From assembly GCA_019677205.1 (NCBI GenBank), contig JAAMXY010000330.1, positions 1 through 18,650 on the forward strand: 18,650 bases of DNA, read 5' to 3'. The stretch's first letter is position 1. The number at the start of each line of letters is the position of its first letter. The notes below the pieces were generated by a model, which saw only the letters and a list, made by a program, of their open reading frames with translations, made no database searches and was not told the DNA's origin. The translations under genes and the position numbers were made by a program. Source of the stretch: Pinguiococcus pyrenoidosus. Lineage: Eukaryota; Sar; Pinguiophyceae; Pinguiochrysidales; Pinguiochrysidaceae. Below are positions 1 to 7,895 of this stretch, in pieces.

Positions 1-1
1 T

Positions 2-142
2 AGACATGATCAGCATCTAGAGCGGCACAAGAAGAAGGCCGTTCGGAAGGGTCTTGCTCAGCTGCTTCTACATCACCGTTCGCGGCGGAGGGAGGAGAGG
101 ACAGATACGGACAGAGAATATTTGATTACAAGAGATTGTTAA
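2..142 (+). other. possible 3' end of a coding exon running in from upstream
   Basis: The frame starting at base 2 is open from the window edge to a TAA at 140-142. It reads as a basic, His/Arg/Lys-rich stretch (begins RHDQHLERHKKKAVRKG, ends YLITRDC). The composition changes abruptly from GC-rich to AT-rich near position 115, as expected where coding sequence gives way to a 3' UTR. Another frame is also open over this short distance, and no family is recognisable. This is only a hint of an upstream gene. Confidence 0.2.
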
Positions 143-510
143 TTGAAACTAAAATTGTGCAAATGTAGATGATATTCATAGCTAAAATCAAATTCCATTT
201 TCTTTTGAATTTGAAGGACAATTTACTTATAACTACGGTATTCTCCTTAATCTTTCGGAAACGTTCGTGACGTAGCAGTACAACAGTATTCAATCTTCTG
301 TAGGATCAAGATCAATACTATGGAAAGAGAGAATGCAAAGTTTCAGAAATGTCTATATTTGAGATATAAAACAGAGAAAATCAAAATTGAAAATAGGATT
401 ACCAGTTCTTAGTTCTCGATTTTCAATGAAAATATAAAAAATATATAAGATATTATAGGAAAGAACAGTAGATTTTTCAAAACATGTAAAAATAAAAGTA
501 AAAATTAACG
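120..510. other. AT-rich island without a gene
   Basis: This stretch of about 390 bases is markedly AT-rich, with many A and T runs, inside a window that is otherwise GC-rich. Short ORFs in it have poor composition and no recognisable product. It could be a 3' UTR and intergenic spacer for a gene entering from the left, or a decayed insertion. No terminal repeats or target-site duplications were found to favour a mobile element. Confidence 0.5.
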
Positions 511-569
511 GAAGTTCTTCTTCGCCCTCTCCAGAGAAGTCCACGTGCCTCTGCTCGCACGAATGGCAC

Positions 570-812
570 CCATTGGACGAAGCGCCGGTATTTCCAAAGT
601 TTGAAGGTTTCCCCCTCCTTGCGCAGACAATTGCGACTTTTTCGAGACTTTGGTTTGGGCGCACCACTTGAGCGGGTTCATTGGTCCCGGGTCTGTACTT
701 GCGTCAGTTGATCCTGGTTGATTGGAATGCTTTCGTTGGCGATCTGCCATTCATCCAATGGAAGCGGGGCGCGCGGGAAACGTTTCCCACGGATTCTCGC
801 GCCTCATTGGTG
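570..812. promoter_or_regulatory. cluster of five CCAAT boxes with an E2F-like palindrome
   Basis: CCAAT pentamers in either orientation occur at 572-576, 680-684, 721-725, 755-759 and 806-810. The sequence GCGCGGGAAA at 771-780 fits the E2F consensus and forms half of the perfect 14-bp palindrome GGGAAACGTTTCCC at 775-788. CCAAT (NF-Y) plus E2F-type sites is a known arrangement in promoters of cell-cycle and chromatin genes. The gene it would serve is uncertain: the nearest confident start is the BET-type gene at 1762, or the candidate 5' exon at 1246. Confidence 0.45.
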
Positions 813-1245
813 GATGCCGAGTTTCGCCCTGCAGAGGGATCAACGGCCCTGCTCCCCTCAGTTTCAAAGTAATATAATCCATACAAATTTCATTGAACTA
901 TATTTGAAAAGCTGAATCTGAAATGGATGCCGGCGGAGCTCGGCGGCCTGGAATTCCGAAACTACAGCTGCTTGCCAAGCCGCAACCGCTACGGACAATT
1001 CCATAAGGTCCACTATTTCCACCTGGTCAGTCCACATTGAAATGGGAGTCACGGGGCACCCGCTCGTGCAGTCTGGACCCCTCATTCAGAAGGCCGCGCC
1101 ACTACCACGGTAGTGGACTCCAAGTCCAGTTCCAAGCTACTCCTGTCGTCGCGTCCGCGGCGCCGCCGCCGGCGTCCGCGGCCGACTTTCCACCATTCCC
1201 GTCCAGCTTCCCCACCACCGCGTCTGATCTGTGCCGCGGCGTGGT
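813..1245. other. gap with only short uncertain ORFs
   Basis: No gene is supported here. The only stretch with coding-like composition is a 37-codon plus-strand ORF at 927-1040 (MPAELGGLEFRNYSC..., ending HYFHLVSPH), which has mostly C or G third positions and contains a GTCAGT donor-like sequence near its end. An alternative ATG at 923 opens a different short frame. It could be a first coding exon, a uORF or chance. Positions 1110-1240 are low-complexity Arg/Pro/Ala-rich in all frames. Confidence 0.3.
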
Positions 1246-1361
1246 ATGAGCGCGTCGGAAGCCCCTGTGGCGCTGGCACGACCTCCGCAGCCGAAGGCCA
1301 CAGACGGACGCTCCGCAGCGATCAGCGCGGGCATGGAAGTGGATACGAACGCCACCAGCAG
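1246..1361 (+). other. candidate first coding exon of the BET-type gene
   Basis: An ATG at 1246 opens a frame reading MSASEAPVALARPPQPK and on to MEVDTNATS, which looks like a natural N-terminus. It ends at a possible donor AG|GTAGCC in phase 2. A strong pyrimidine-rich acceptor ending CTCTAG at 1737-1739 lies in the matching phase. Joining the two would add an N-terminus in frame to the protein that otherwise starts at 1762. The intron would be 378 nt, longer than any other in the window, and the donor is weak. The small minus-strand gene proposed at 1373-1746 would lie almost entirely within this intron. Confidence 0.3.
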
Positions 1362-1372
1362 GTAGCCAAAAC

Positions 1373-1746
1373 TCAGCCGCGGCGAGCTAGCGGGGTTTGG
1401 AGGCGTAACTCGTAGAATTGCGGGAGATACGCACGAATTTCTGGGGCCTTCGCGAGGGAGTTGAAAGTGGCTCCCAGGGCCATGCGCGTCCACAAGATGC
1501 CACCGGAGACCACCCGGTGGACCGTGCGGCCAGGAGAGGAGTGTATGAGGGCCGTGCGCAGCTTCTGGTGGCGTGGCGCCAGGAACCGCGGCAAGTGGAT
1601 CCAGCCGGATCTTCGGGTCTCCAGGACTGGATTCCCGGACCCACCCGATGTGTGCGGCGGTGTAGCCAGGGCCGTCCGAGCCCGCTCTCAGCTCGCACGT
1701 GCACAACAGACTCACCAAGCGTCTTTCCTTCTGCTCTAGCAGCCAT
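1373..1746 (-). CDS. candidate small two-exon hypothetical protein
   Basis: Proposed exons are 1746-1716 and 1626-1373, joined by an 89-nt intron with a strong GTGAGT donor and a CCAG acceptor in matching phase. The product has 94 residues. It starts MAARAEGKTL, contains a mildly hydrophobic central part (VVSGGILWTRMALGATF) and ends TPLARRG, and third codon positions are mostly G or C. The plus strand has an open frame sharing the same third positions, so composition cannot decide between strands; the plus product is unusually rich in Arg and Trp, which suggests it is the shadow. The ATG lies 15 bases from the BET ATG, so the two genes would be divergent with overlapping 5' ends. No family is recognised. 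Confidence 0.3.
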
Positions 1747-1761
1747 CTCGAGCCGCAGCGG

Positions 1762-3984
1762 ATGAACGGCGAGGCGGACAGTGCGCGGCAGGAAGGGCCG
1801 GATCCAGAGACATCTGCCGAAGACGGGGAGGACGCCAGGCTGGAAATGAATGGCAAAGCAGCGCAAAGAGACGCGGCAGGAGCGCAGCAGCAAAAGGAGG
1901 ATGCAGTAGATGATGAGGACGGCGGCGACGAGGAGGAGGACGAGGAAGAGGACGACGACGAGGAGGAGGACGACGGAGAGCACCTGGAAGAACTGGAGCA
2001 GGATAGAGAAGAGGCGGGAGACGCAGGGCCGGCGGGGAATGCGGGAGATGGTGCCCAGGAGCCCGAGGCGCTTGCGGGAGAGGACCCGGATCAGGATGAG
2101 GATCAGGATGAGGATTTGGATGAGGATGAGGATCAGGATCAGGATCAGGATCAGGACGAGGAGACACAAGACGAGGCGGACGGGCAGGCGGACGGGCAGG
2201 CGAAGTTGCCGCCGCCCACTCCCGTGCCGGCGTTCGCGCTCCCGTGTATGAAAGGCGTGCTGGAGCCAGATCCCGTGTCGGGGGTGCACGTCTGGGCCGG
2301 CATGTGGGGCATGAACAGGGAGTCGCACAACATCCCCGGCCACATCTCGGCCTTCGAGTACCGGCACAACCCGGCGGAGAGACCGAAGGCGGTGCCGAGC
2401 TCCGGCTCCTATTCCGGCTTCTTCATGCTGAAGCAGCCGCCGCCCAAGGCGCCGCTGAAGATCGACGAGAAGGGCATCGAGATAGCGTTTGTGTCCAACA
2501 ATGCCGGGGGCTACAACGTGTCGGGGCAAGGCACGAATCGCTTCGGGAAGTTCACCATCACCGGCGTGCTGCAGGCCGATGGCAGGCTAGAGATGTACAG
2601 AATGTATACACCCGTCAAGGGGTCACCCGGGCCGAAGTCGCCCAAGGCGGACAAGAGGAAGGCATCGAGTCCGAGGACCTCCTCCGTGCCGCTGAAGGAG
2701 GAGAAAAACGACGGAGCGCAGGCGTCTCGCGTGCAGCGAGCGAACCGAGGAAGCTGGAAGGACAAGGCCTTGGCGGCTGCCAGACCTGCAGCTGAAGCGA
2801 AAGCGAAGAAGCCCAAAGCAGCGCAGAAGGCCAAGAAGCCCAGTGCGCCCTCGAGGGTCGACGCCGGAGAAGGCAGCGGCCGGCAGTCGGAGGAGCAGCT
2901 CCAAGCTAGTCGTGCGGGGCGGCCACGGAAGCTCCCGGCCTACCTGAAGGAGCTTCCCGACGCGGACTCGGAGAAGCGACGCAGCACCGAGGAGCTGAAG
3001 AGGGCCCAGACGATCCTCTCCTACCTCATGAAAGACAACCAGAGCTTCTGGTTTGCGAATCCGGTCGACCCCGTCGCGCTCAAGATCCCCGACTACTTCG
3101 ACATCGTGAAGCAGCCCATGGATCTCGGCACCATTCGGCAGAAGCTCACCACGAAAGAGTACGAAGGCCTGGATGACTTTGCGGAGGACGTCCGATTGAC
3201 ATTCAGCAATGCAATCATGTACAACACCTCGGCGGATCACCCCGTGCGCAAGGCGGCCAAGGCCCTGAGCCTCTCCTTCGAGCAGAGGTATCGCCAGCTC
3301 AGGGGAGAGCTGGACGCCAAGCGCGCTCAGCTCGAGCTGAAGGCCGGCTCGAAGTCGCAGGGCAAGAAGAGCTCGGGTGGGTCGCGGCGGGCGAGCACCG
3401 GCTCGTCGAAGGCCGATGGGAGGGCCCGGGGTCGGAAGACGAAGGGGCCTCGGCATTCCGCCGGCGCTGGGTCGGGGTCTGCGCGGGGCATGGGAGGTTC
3501 CGGGGGCGTCGAGATGCAGGCCGTGCCGGTCCGTGACCTGGCGGCGATGCAGAGGCAGATCTCGCAGATGCAGAACACCATCAACCAGCTGCAGCGGCAA
3601 ACGAGCCGATCCGAGATGCAGATGGACGAGGCGGCGCCAGTCGCGGCGGAAGCCAGCTACGAGGCTCCGCCGCAGAACCGGTTGTACGAGGTCCCCGTGA
3701 CGCTCAGCGAGAAGCGGGAGCTCACCAACGCCATCCAGGAGCTACCCATGGAGAAGATGGACAAGGTCGTGCAGATCATCACCGAGCGCTTCAACTTCGC
3801 CTCGTCCACCGGCGACGAGATCGAGCTCGACGTGGACCTGCTGGACAATGCCACCATCCGTGAGCTCCAGAACTACGTCGCCAAGCACAGAAAGAGAAAG
3901 GGAAGCGGAGAAGACGGCGGTCCAAACAAGCGCCGACGCAGCTTCGAAGACGATGACCTCTTCCTGGGTGGCGAGTTCGAGTAG
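1762..3984 (+). CDS. BET-type bromodomain and NET domain chromatin protein
   Basis: This 740-residue nuclear protein probably reads acetylated histones and recruits transcription or chromatin factors. In order it has: a Glu/Asp-rich tract (residues about 49-140); an unrecognised Gly/aromatic-rich domain (about 163-283, GSYSGFFMLKQPPP through NAGGYNVSGQGTNRFGKF); a Lys/Ala/Ser-rich linker; a bromodomain (about 411-518) with the ZA-loop core DYFDIVKQPMDLGTI and the acetyl-lysine-binding Asn488 in MYNTSADHP; a short coiled coil (about 593-623, MQRQISQMQNTINQLQRQ); an extraterminal NET domain (about 645-713, LSEKRELTNAIQELP through ELQNYVAKHRKRK); and a basic nuclear signal (NKRRR). One bromodomain followed by NET resembles plant GTE proteins rather than the two-bromodomain animal BET proteins. 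The conservative start is the ATG at 1762; an upstream exon at 1246 is possible. No intron is needed within this range. The N-terminal domain is not part of standard BET proteins. Confidence 0.9.
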   Translation: MNGEADSARQEGPDPETSAEDGEDARLEMNGKAAQRDAAGAQQQKEDAVDDEDGGDEEEDEEEDDDEEEDDGEHLEELEQDREEAGDAGPAGNAGDGAQEPEALAGEDPDQDEDQDEDLDEDEDQDQDQDQDEETQDEADGQADGQAKLPPPTPVPAFALPCMKGVLEPDPVSGVHVWAGMWGMNRESHNIPGHISAFEYRHNPAERPKAVPSSGSYSGFFMLKQPPPKAPLKIDEKGIEIAFVSNNAGGYNVSGQGTNRFGKFTITGVLQADGRLEMYRMYTPVKGSPGPKSPKADKRKASSPRTSSVPLKEEKNDGAQASRVQRANRGSWKDKALAAARPAAEAKAKKPKAAQKAKKPSAPSRVDAGEGSGRQSEEQLQASRAGRPRKLPAYLKELPDADSEKRRSTEELKRAQTILSYLMKDNQSFWFANPVDPVALKIPDYFDIVKQPMDLGTIRQKLTTKEYEGLDDFAEDVRLTFSNAIMYNTSADHPVRKAAKALSLSFEQRYRQLRGELDAKRAQLELKAGSKSQGKKSSGGSRRASTGSSKADGRARGRKTKGPRHSAGAGSGSARGMGGSGGVEMQAVPVRDLAAMQRQISQMQNTINQLQRQTSRSEMQMDEAAPVAAEASYEAPPQNRLYEVPVTLSEKRELTNAIQELPMEKMDKVVQIITERFNFASSTGDEIELDVDLLDNATIRELQNYVAKHRKRKGSGEDGGPNKRRRSFEDDDLFLGGEFE
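1906..2166 (+). repeat. acidic-codon repeat region inside the BET-type gene
   Basis: Runs of GAG, GAC and GAT codons at about 1906-1980 are followed at about 2086-2160 by short tandem units alternating GAT and CAG or GAG, encoding DQDEDQDEDLDEDEDQ and similar. On the opposite strand this creates a long spurious ORF rich in Leu, Ile and Val. Such tracts are prone to length change by slippage. Confidence 0.85.
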
Positions 3985-4701
3985 TCGCGTCGAAGGACGA
4001 TGCCCGAGCCCGACGCTGACCCATCTTTTGGCATTCTGGATGCCCAACCGAGTCATTTCCAGCACGGCGCCGACCCCGGTGAACGAGAGAAAGCGCTATC
4101 TCTGCGCATTTTGCCCAGTGCTCGGCACGCATAGCCATTGGCATTGGTGTCAATGGCCGCTCCATCGCAGAGCTGGCTTTGCATTTGATCCGATCCGGAT
4201 GTTGGTGTGCTCAAGAACCCGAGGGATCCCTGCTTGCCGTCACACAGGGATGGCACTCTCGAAACCATGGAGCGGGGGTGGGGTGGGGTGGGGTGGGGTG
4301 GGGAACTTGGAGGACCTCGACAAGTCCCGACGGTCGCGCAAGGATACATGAACGACGACGTCGTCTCGGCCCGCCCATTTCTCCTTCCCTTCAGACCGAC
4401 CGGAGTGCCCCCTGCAGTTTCGTGCCACTCAAGAAAGAGGAGCGATGGTTTTGCCGCGAACCCACACCGGGTGCGCAAGGATTCGGACGCATTAGGGAAG
4501 CGGATGCGTTTCACGTGCCTCTTGGAGAGAAAAAGTCAAAACTTGAAAGCATTCTGAGAACTCGATGATAAGAATTTGGTTCCCTTGATGAGAGCTTCTT
4601 CAATCTTGATGCATCTTGTTCTCTTTGTCCACACCACACCACCCGCAAACGCCATCGCTTGAAGCTTTTTTTCCTCCCAGAGGCTCCCCGCTGAGACAAG
4701 C
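3985..4701. other. intergenic region without a gene
   Basis: This gap lies between the BET-type stop and the short ORF at 4702. ORFs on both strands are short, overlap one another and show no recognisable domain. It contains the G-rich tandem repeat at 4274-4303. The rest presumably holds the 3' UTR of the BET-type gene and the upstream region of the gene at 5000. Confidence 0.6.
4274..4303 (+). repeat. (GGGGT)n tandem repeat, G-quadruplex candidate
   Basis: Six consecutive runs of four or five G are each separated by a single T, about 290 bases after the BET-type stop codon. Four or more closely spaced G runs can form a stable parallel G-quadruplex in DNA or RNA. The placement suggests it lies in or just beyond the 3' UTR. 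Confidence 0.9.
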
Positions 4702-4779
4702 ATGGGCGGCGGCGGCGGCGGCGGCGGCCGCGGCATCGGACTTCCGCCCACCGAAAGTTCCGATGCTTTGCTGAAGTGA
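4702..4779 (+). other. short ORF beginning with eight GGC codons (possible uORF)
   Basis: ATG followed by eight GGC codons encodes a 25-residue peptide starting MGGGGGGGGRGIGLPP and ending with TGA at 4777. It lies 220 bases upstream of the plastid-protein start at 5000 on the same strand, so if transcribed with that gene it would be an upstream ORF. The Gly at position 2 would formally permit N-myristoylation, but nothing else supports a functional peptide. Confidence 0.2.
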
Positions 4780-4798
4780 TCATTTATTGAAGTGATCA
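4772..4798. repeat. 11-bp direct repeat TGAAGTGATCA
   Basis: Two exact copies lie at 4772-4782 and 4788-4798, separated by 5 bases (16 bases start to start). Each ends in the palindromic hexamer TGATCA. They lie about 200 bases upstream of the gene starting at 5000 and could be a paired regulatory site. No known factor is assigned. Confidence 0.4.
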
Positions 4799-4999
4799 GC
4801 TGACTGACGCACTTGCTGTGCGCCCGCTTGTGCCGTTTGAATTTGCGGCGGACAGCGCGCGCCCGCCCTTTTCCGCCCCACCTCGCCACCGTTCCCCGCG
4901 CTTCTTCGTCGCTGGCTCCCTGACCGAGTCTGAAAGGAGGACGACGCGCGAAGCGGCGCAGTAATCGTCCACGAGCGGCGTGCGGCCCACTCTTGAAGA

Positions 5000-7645
5000 A
5001 TGAGTAGGGAGCGAATTCTGCTCTTGCCGCTCATTTTCGGAGCCTGTGGCGCTTTTCGCCCGCTGGCACGCAGCCTCCAGCTCCGCATAGGGCCTCTGCA
5101 GGCCCAGGACGGCTTTGCGGACGAGGGATGGCCGGACATGCCCGAACGCCGCGGCGAAGAGCCCTCCGGCGGTAGTCGCTTTCGCGACATGATGGCTCGC
5201 GCACAAGAGAGCGCCCGTTCCGCGGAGCTGGACGCTCGCATGCCCTCCGAGGCCCGCCCCGTGGACCTGGCCTACGAAAACTTCGGTGGCGTGGAGGTGC
5301 GACCTCCATCTCCGGACGGTGCGGCGGCGCCCCCGCCTCCCGTTCGGCGAATTCGCCCCACGAAAGCCGCGGCGGCCGTCAAAGACGACCCGGTACGTGT
5401 AAAATTTCCGAGGGAAAGAGGGAAATGGGCCATGGAAGCATTCTGGGGAGGAACGACGAAGCGGACTTGAGTCGCTTTGGTTTTGGTGGTTTGGTTTTGT
5501 GAGCTAAACGGAGATGATGAGATGCACTTCAAGTGTGAAGAATCTGAGTGCGGCTGTCTTCTGTGGGTGAAGTTTTCTTGTTTTTTTCTTCTTCTTATCT
5601 TTTCTTGGAGATGCAGCGTCTGATGGTCTTGGATGCGCAGGATGAGCGGTGGAAGCGCATGGAGATGATGGCCCGTGAGAACTACTGCGCGCCGTCCACT
5701 CGTGTGGCTGAGGACTACATCGACTCGCTGGTTGTCGACTCGCGAGAGCGGCACCAGAAGTTCCACTCCGGCTCCGGGGACTACGACAGCAGCGACGTCT
5801 TCAACGAGCCTTTCCGCCTGCCCGACTCCGACGAGATCGAGCAGCTGCGCAAGGACGAAGAAGAGCGTCGCCGCCGCCGCAGGATGAGTCCCGAGACCAT
5901 CGAGAGGATGAAGCTCTTGTTCCCGGAGCTCGCGGCGGACATCATCGAGCCGCTGGAGAAGGAGAGGGAGAAGCAGCTGCAGCAGCAGAGAGAGGAGGCC
6001 GCGAGGGCGGCGGAACAGAAGGCGCCGATCCGTCTGAGTTACGCAGAGCAGCTGAAACTGGCTCGCAGCGCCAAGAAGTCCAAAGCGGCACCTAGCAGCC
6101 CTACTGAATCGCCTGCGGACCCCGCACCTCCGACGACTCCGGCGCCGGCAGTCCCGGCACCTCCAGAGCCTTCACTGACAGTCAAGCAGGAGATTGCGCA
6201 GCCGGCGCCACGAGTGGAGCCTGAGCTGCAGCTGGAGCCTGAGCTGCAGCTGGAGCCTGAGCTGCAGCTGGAGCTGGAGAAACCCTCGGCCTCTATATCG
6301 GCCTCTGCATCGGCGACGGCGTCTGCATCGGCGACGGCGTCTGCATCGGCAACGCCAAAGGCGGATGACCTGACCACGTCCGACTCGGCCTCCATCAAAG
6401 CTTCTGCTTCGCAGCCAGCACAAGTGGAGAATGCGATGGGCTCGCCAGCGCCCGTGGTGGCTGCAGAGGAGGATTTGGAGAAGGCTCCCAGGGATCCAGC
6501 GGTACCCAGCGCTTCGGACAGGTCTCCGGAGGAGGTGACCAGCGCCGCGAAGAGTCACGTGGATCTCAAGCCGGCGGATTCGATTGAGGACAAGCAAGTG
6601 CCATCTGGAAGCTCCGCCGAGCACGTTGGGGGTACCGCCGCGCGTTCGGCACCTCTTTCGCCCGAGGGAGAAGAGGCAGTGAAGGCCGGGCTGGACAAGC
6701 TCCTGCAGCATCGTGGCGGTCCGGGTCTCGGGATGGGAAGGCTCTTTGGAGTCGAGGCGGAAGATCTGATTGGCAAGCTGAAGGGCATGATGGGCGCGAT
6801 TTCCAAGGAGACACCTATCATTGAAGATGAGGAGCATCCCACGCAGATTGAGGCGAAGCAGGATGTGGTGCAGGCTCCGCTAACTCAAGCCCCGGAGAAG
6901 CTGTCGAGTGGGCCTTCGACGGACTTGCCAACGGTGGAGTCGGACGTGGCGCCAGAGCGCGAGTCAAAATCGGAGCCCTTACCTGGGCCGTTGCCGGAGC
7001 CGGTGGCCAAGAAGGAGGCGTCCCATGCGATTCGAGCGTCCGCTCCTTGGAGCGCAGTGGACGACGAGATGCAGAAGCCGCTTCTTGTTGCGTTTGAGGC
7101 GCTGAGCAGCGTGCTCAAGGCGGAGCAGCTCACGGCAGCAGAAATGGAGGAGGCAGCAATCTCTCTCCTCCGCGGGAGCGAGGCCTTGTGGAGGACGATC
7201 GCGAAGAGTGCCATTGAAGGAGAGCGTCACTCGCCGGCGGTCACGTCGGATGCGGTCAAGACGGATCCGGTCAAGACGGATCCGGTCAAGTCGGATCCGG
7301 TCAAGTCGGATGCGGTTCCTGATGATGCGATGGACGGGCCACAGTCCGCTGCCAGTGTGATAGCAGACATGGGTCTTCAAACAGACGTGACCAATGAGGA
7401 GATCGGCACTCTAAGGTCTGAATGAATTGACCTCTCTTGCCTGCCCCTTTTAGTTGACACATTGTGTTGTTTTGCCGGTGCACAGGCGAGCGACCGGCTT
7501 CCTCCTGAAGCATCGTGGGGGTCCTGGCTTCGGGGCGGGACGCCTCCGTGGGGCACAGATCGATCAGATGGAGGCTGCGCTTGACGAGACGGCCAGGATT
7601 CTACAGCGAGAGGTTGGCCTCCCAGAAGTGGGCCTCGGCGAATAG
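5000..7645 (+). CDS. plastid-targeted protein of unknown function with duplicated HRGGPG motif
   Basis: Three exons are modelled: 5000-5392, about 5611-7415 and 7486-7645, with GTACGT and GTCTGA donors, giving 785 residues. The second exon may instead start at 5617, because GAG and CAG acceptors lie six bases apart in the same frame. The N-terminus is a signal peptide with cleavage predicted after Ala18, before Phe19-Arg-Pro, fitting a bipartite plastid presequence. A conserved-looking part (about 145-270, DERWKRMEMMARENYCAPST through SYAEQLKLARSAKK) contains a charged coiled coil. A long disordered region follows with three repeat tracts: EPELQL, SAS/ATA and DPVKT. The motif HRGGPGLGMGRLFG at about residue 498 recurs as HRGGPGFGAGRLRG at about 742, at the end of exon 2 and in exon 3. 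No enzyme family is recognised. The repeats and the motif pair suggest a scaffold or assembly factor, but that is a guess. Confidence 0.8.
6217..6356 (+). repeat. in-frame tandem repeats encoding EPELQL and SASATA units
   Basis: The 18-bp unit GAGCTGCAGCTGGAGCCT is repeated about three times at 6217-6278. A second repeat, built on GCGACGGCGTCTGCATCG, covers about 6292-6356. Both unit lengths are multiples of three, so copy-number change would keep the frame. Confidence 0.85.
7241..7316 (+). repeat. 15-bp in-frame repeat encoding DPVKT/DPVKS
   Basis: About five copies of a unit like ACGGATCCGGTCAAG lie near the end of exon 2, with small changes between copies. It encodes a charged, Pro-containing spacer just before the second HRGGPG motif. 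Confidence 0.85.
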
Positions 7646-7840
7646 CGTCAACCAAGTGTGAAAGCCGGCGTGTTCTCGTGCGTTGCTTCTGTACAGTGCG
7701 GCGGGATGAGGTTCGGCCAAAAGAATTGAAGCGTTCGCTTTGCATCCTCTTTCTCGCTCGGGACATGGACTCGATTGTTTCGCGCATACCTAGTCAGAAC
7801 TCGTCTCCATCACATGAAGCTTCCTCGGGCACAAGCACAG

Positions 7841-7895
7841 TCCAATTCAATTCAATCCAATCCAATCCAATCCAATCCGATCCAGCTCAATCCAA
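7841..7895. repeat. pentanucleotide microsatellite (AATTC/AATCC)n
   Basis: Units of five bases, first TTCAA and then TCCAA, run for about 55 bases and end directly at the stop codon of the minus-strand gene. The array fills much of the 250-bp convergent gap, so it would lie in the 3' UTR of one or both flanking genes. Confidence 0.9.

Noticed and set aside
505-750. Minus-strand ORF of 81 codons
   Set aside because: No recognisable domain, poor composition, and it overlaps the CCAAT/E2F promoter-like block.
1387-2529. Long minus-strand ORF (380 codons) opposite the BET-type gene
   Set aside because: It is the antisense shadow of the acidic codon repeats, giving runs of Leu, Ile and Val; the plus strand has clear bromodomain and NET motifs.
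2623-3600. Minus-strand ORF of 325 codons
   Set aside because: Antisense to the bromodomain and linker coding sequence, with no recognisable domain.
4274-4303. (GGGGT)n as a telomere remnant
   Set aside because: Only six units, and it sits internally between two genes; algal telomeres of this group usually use TTAGGG-like units.
6172-6837. Minus-strand ORF rich in Arg, Leu and Gln
   Set aside because: Antisense to the in-frame repeats of the plastid protein; low complexity only.
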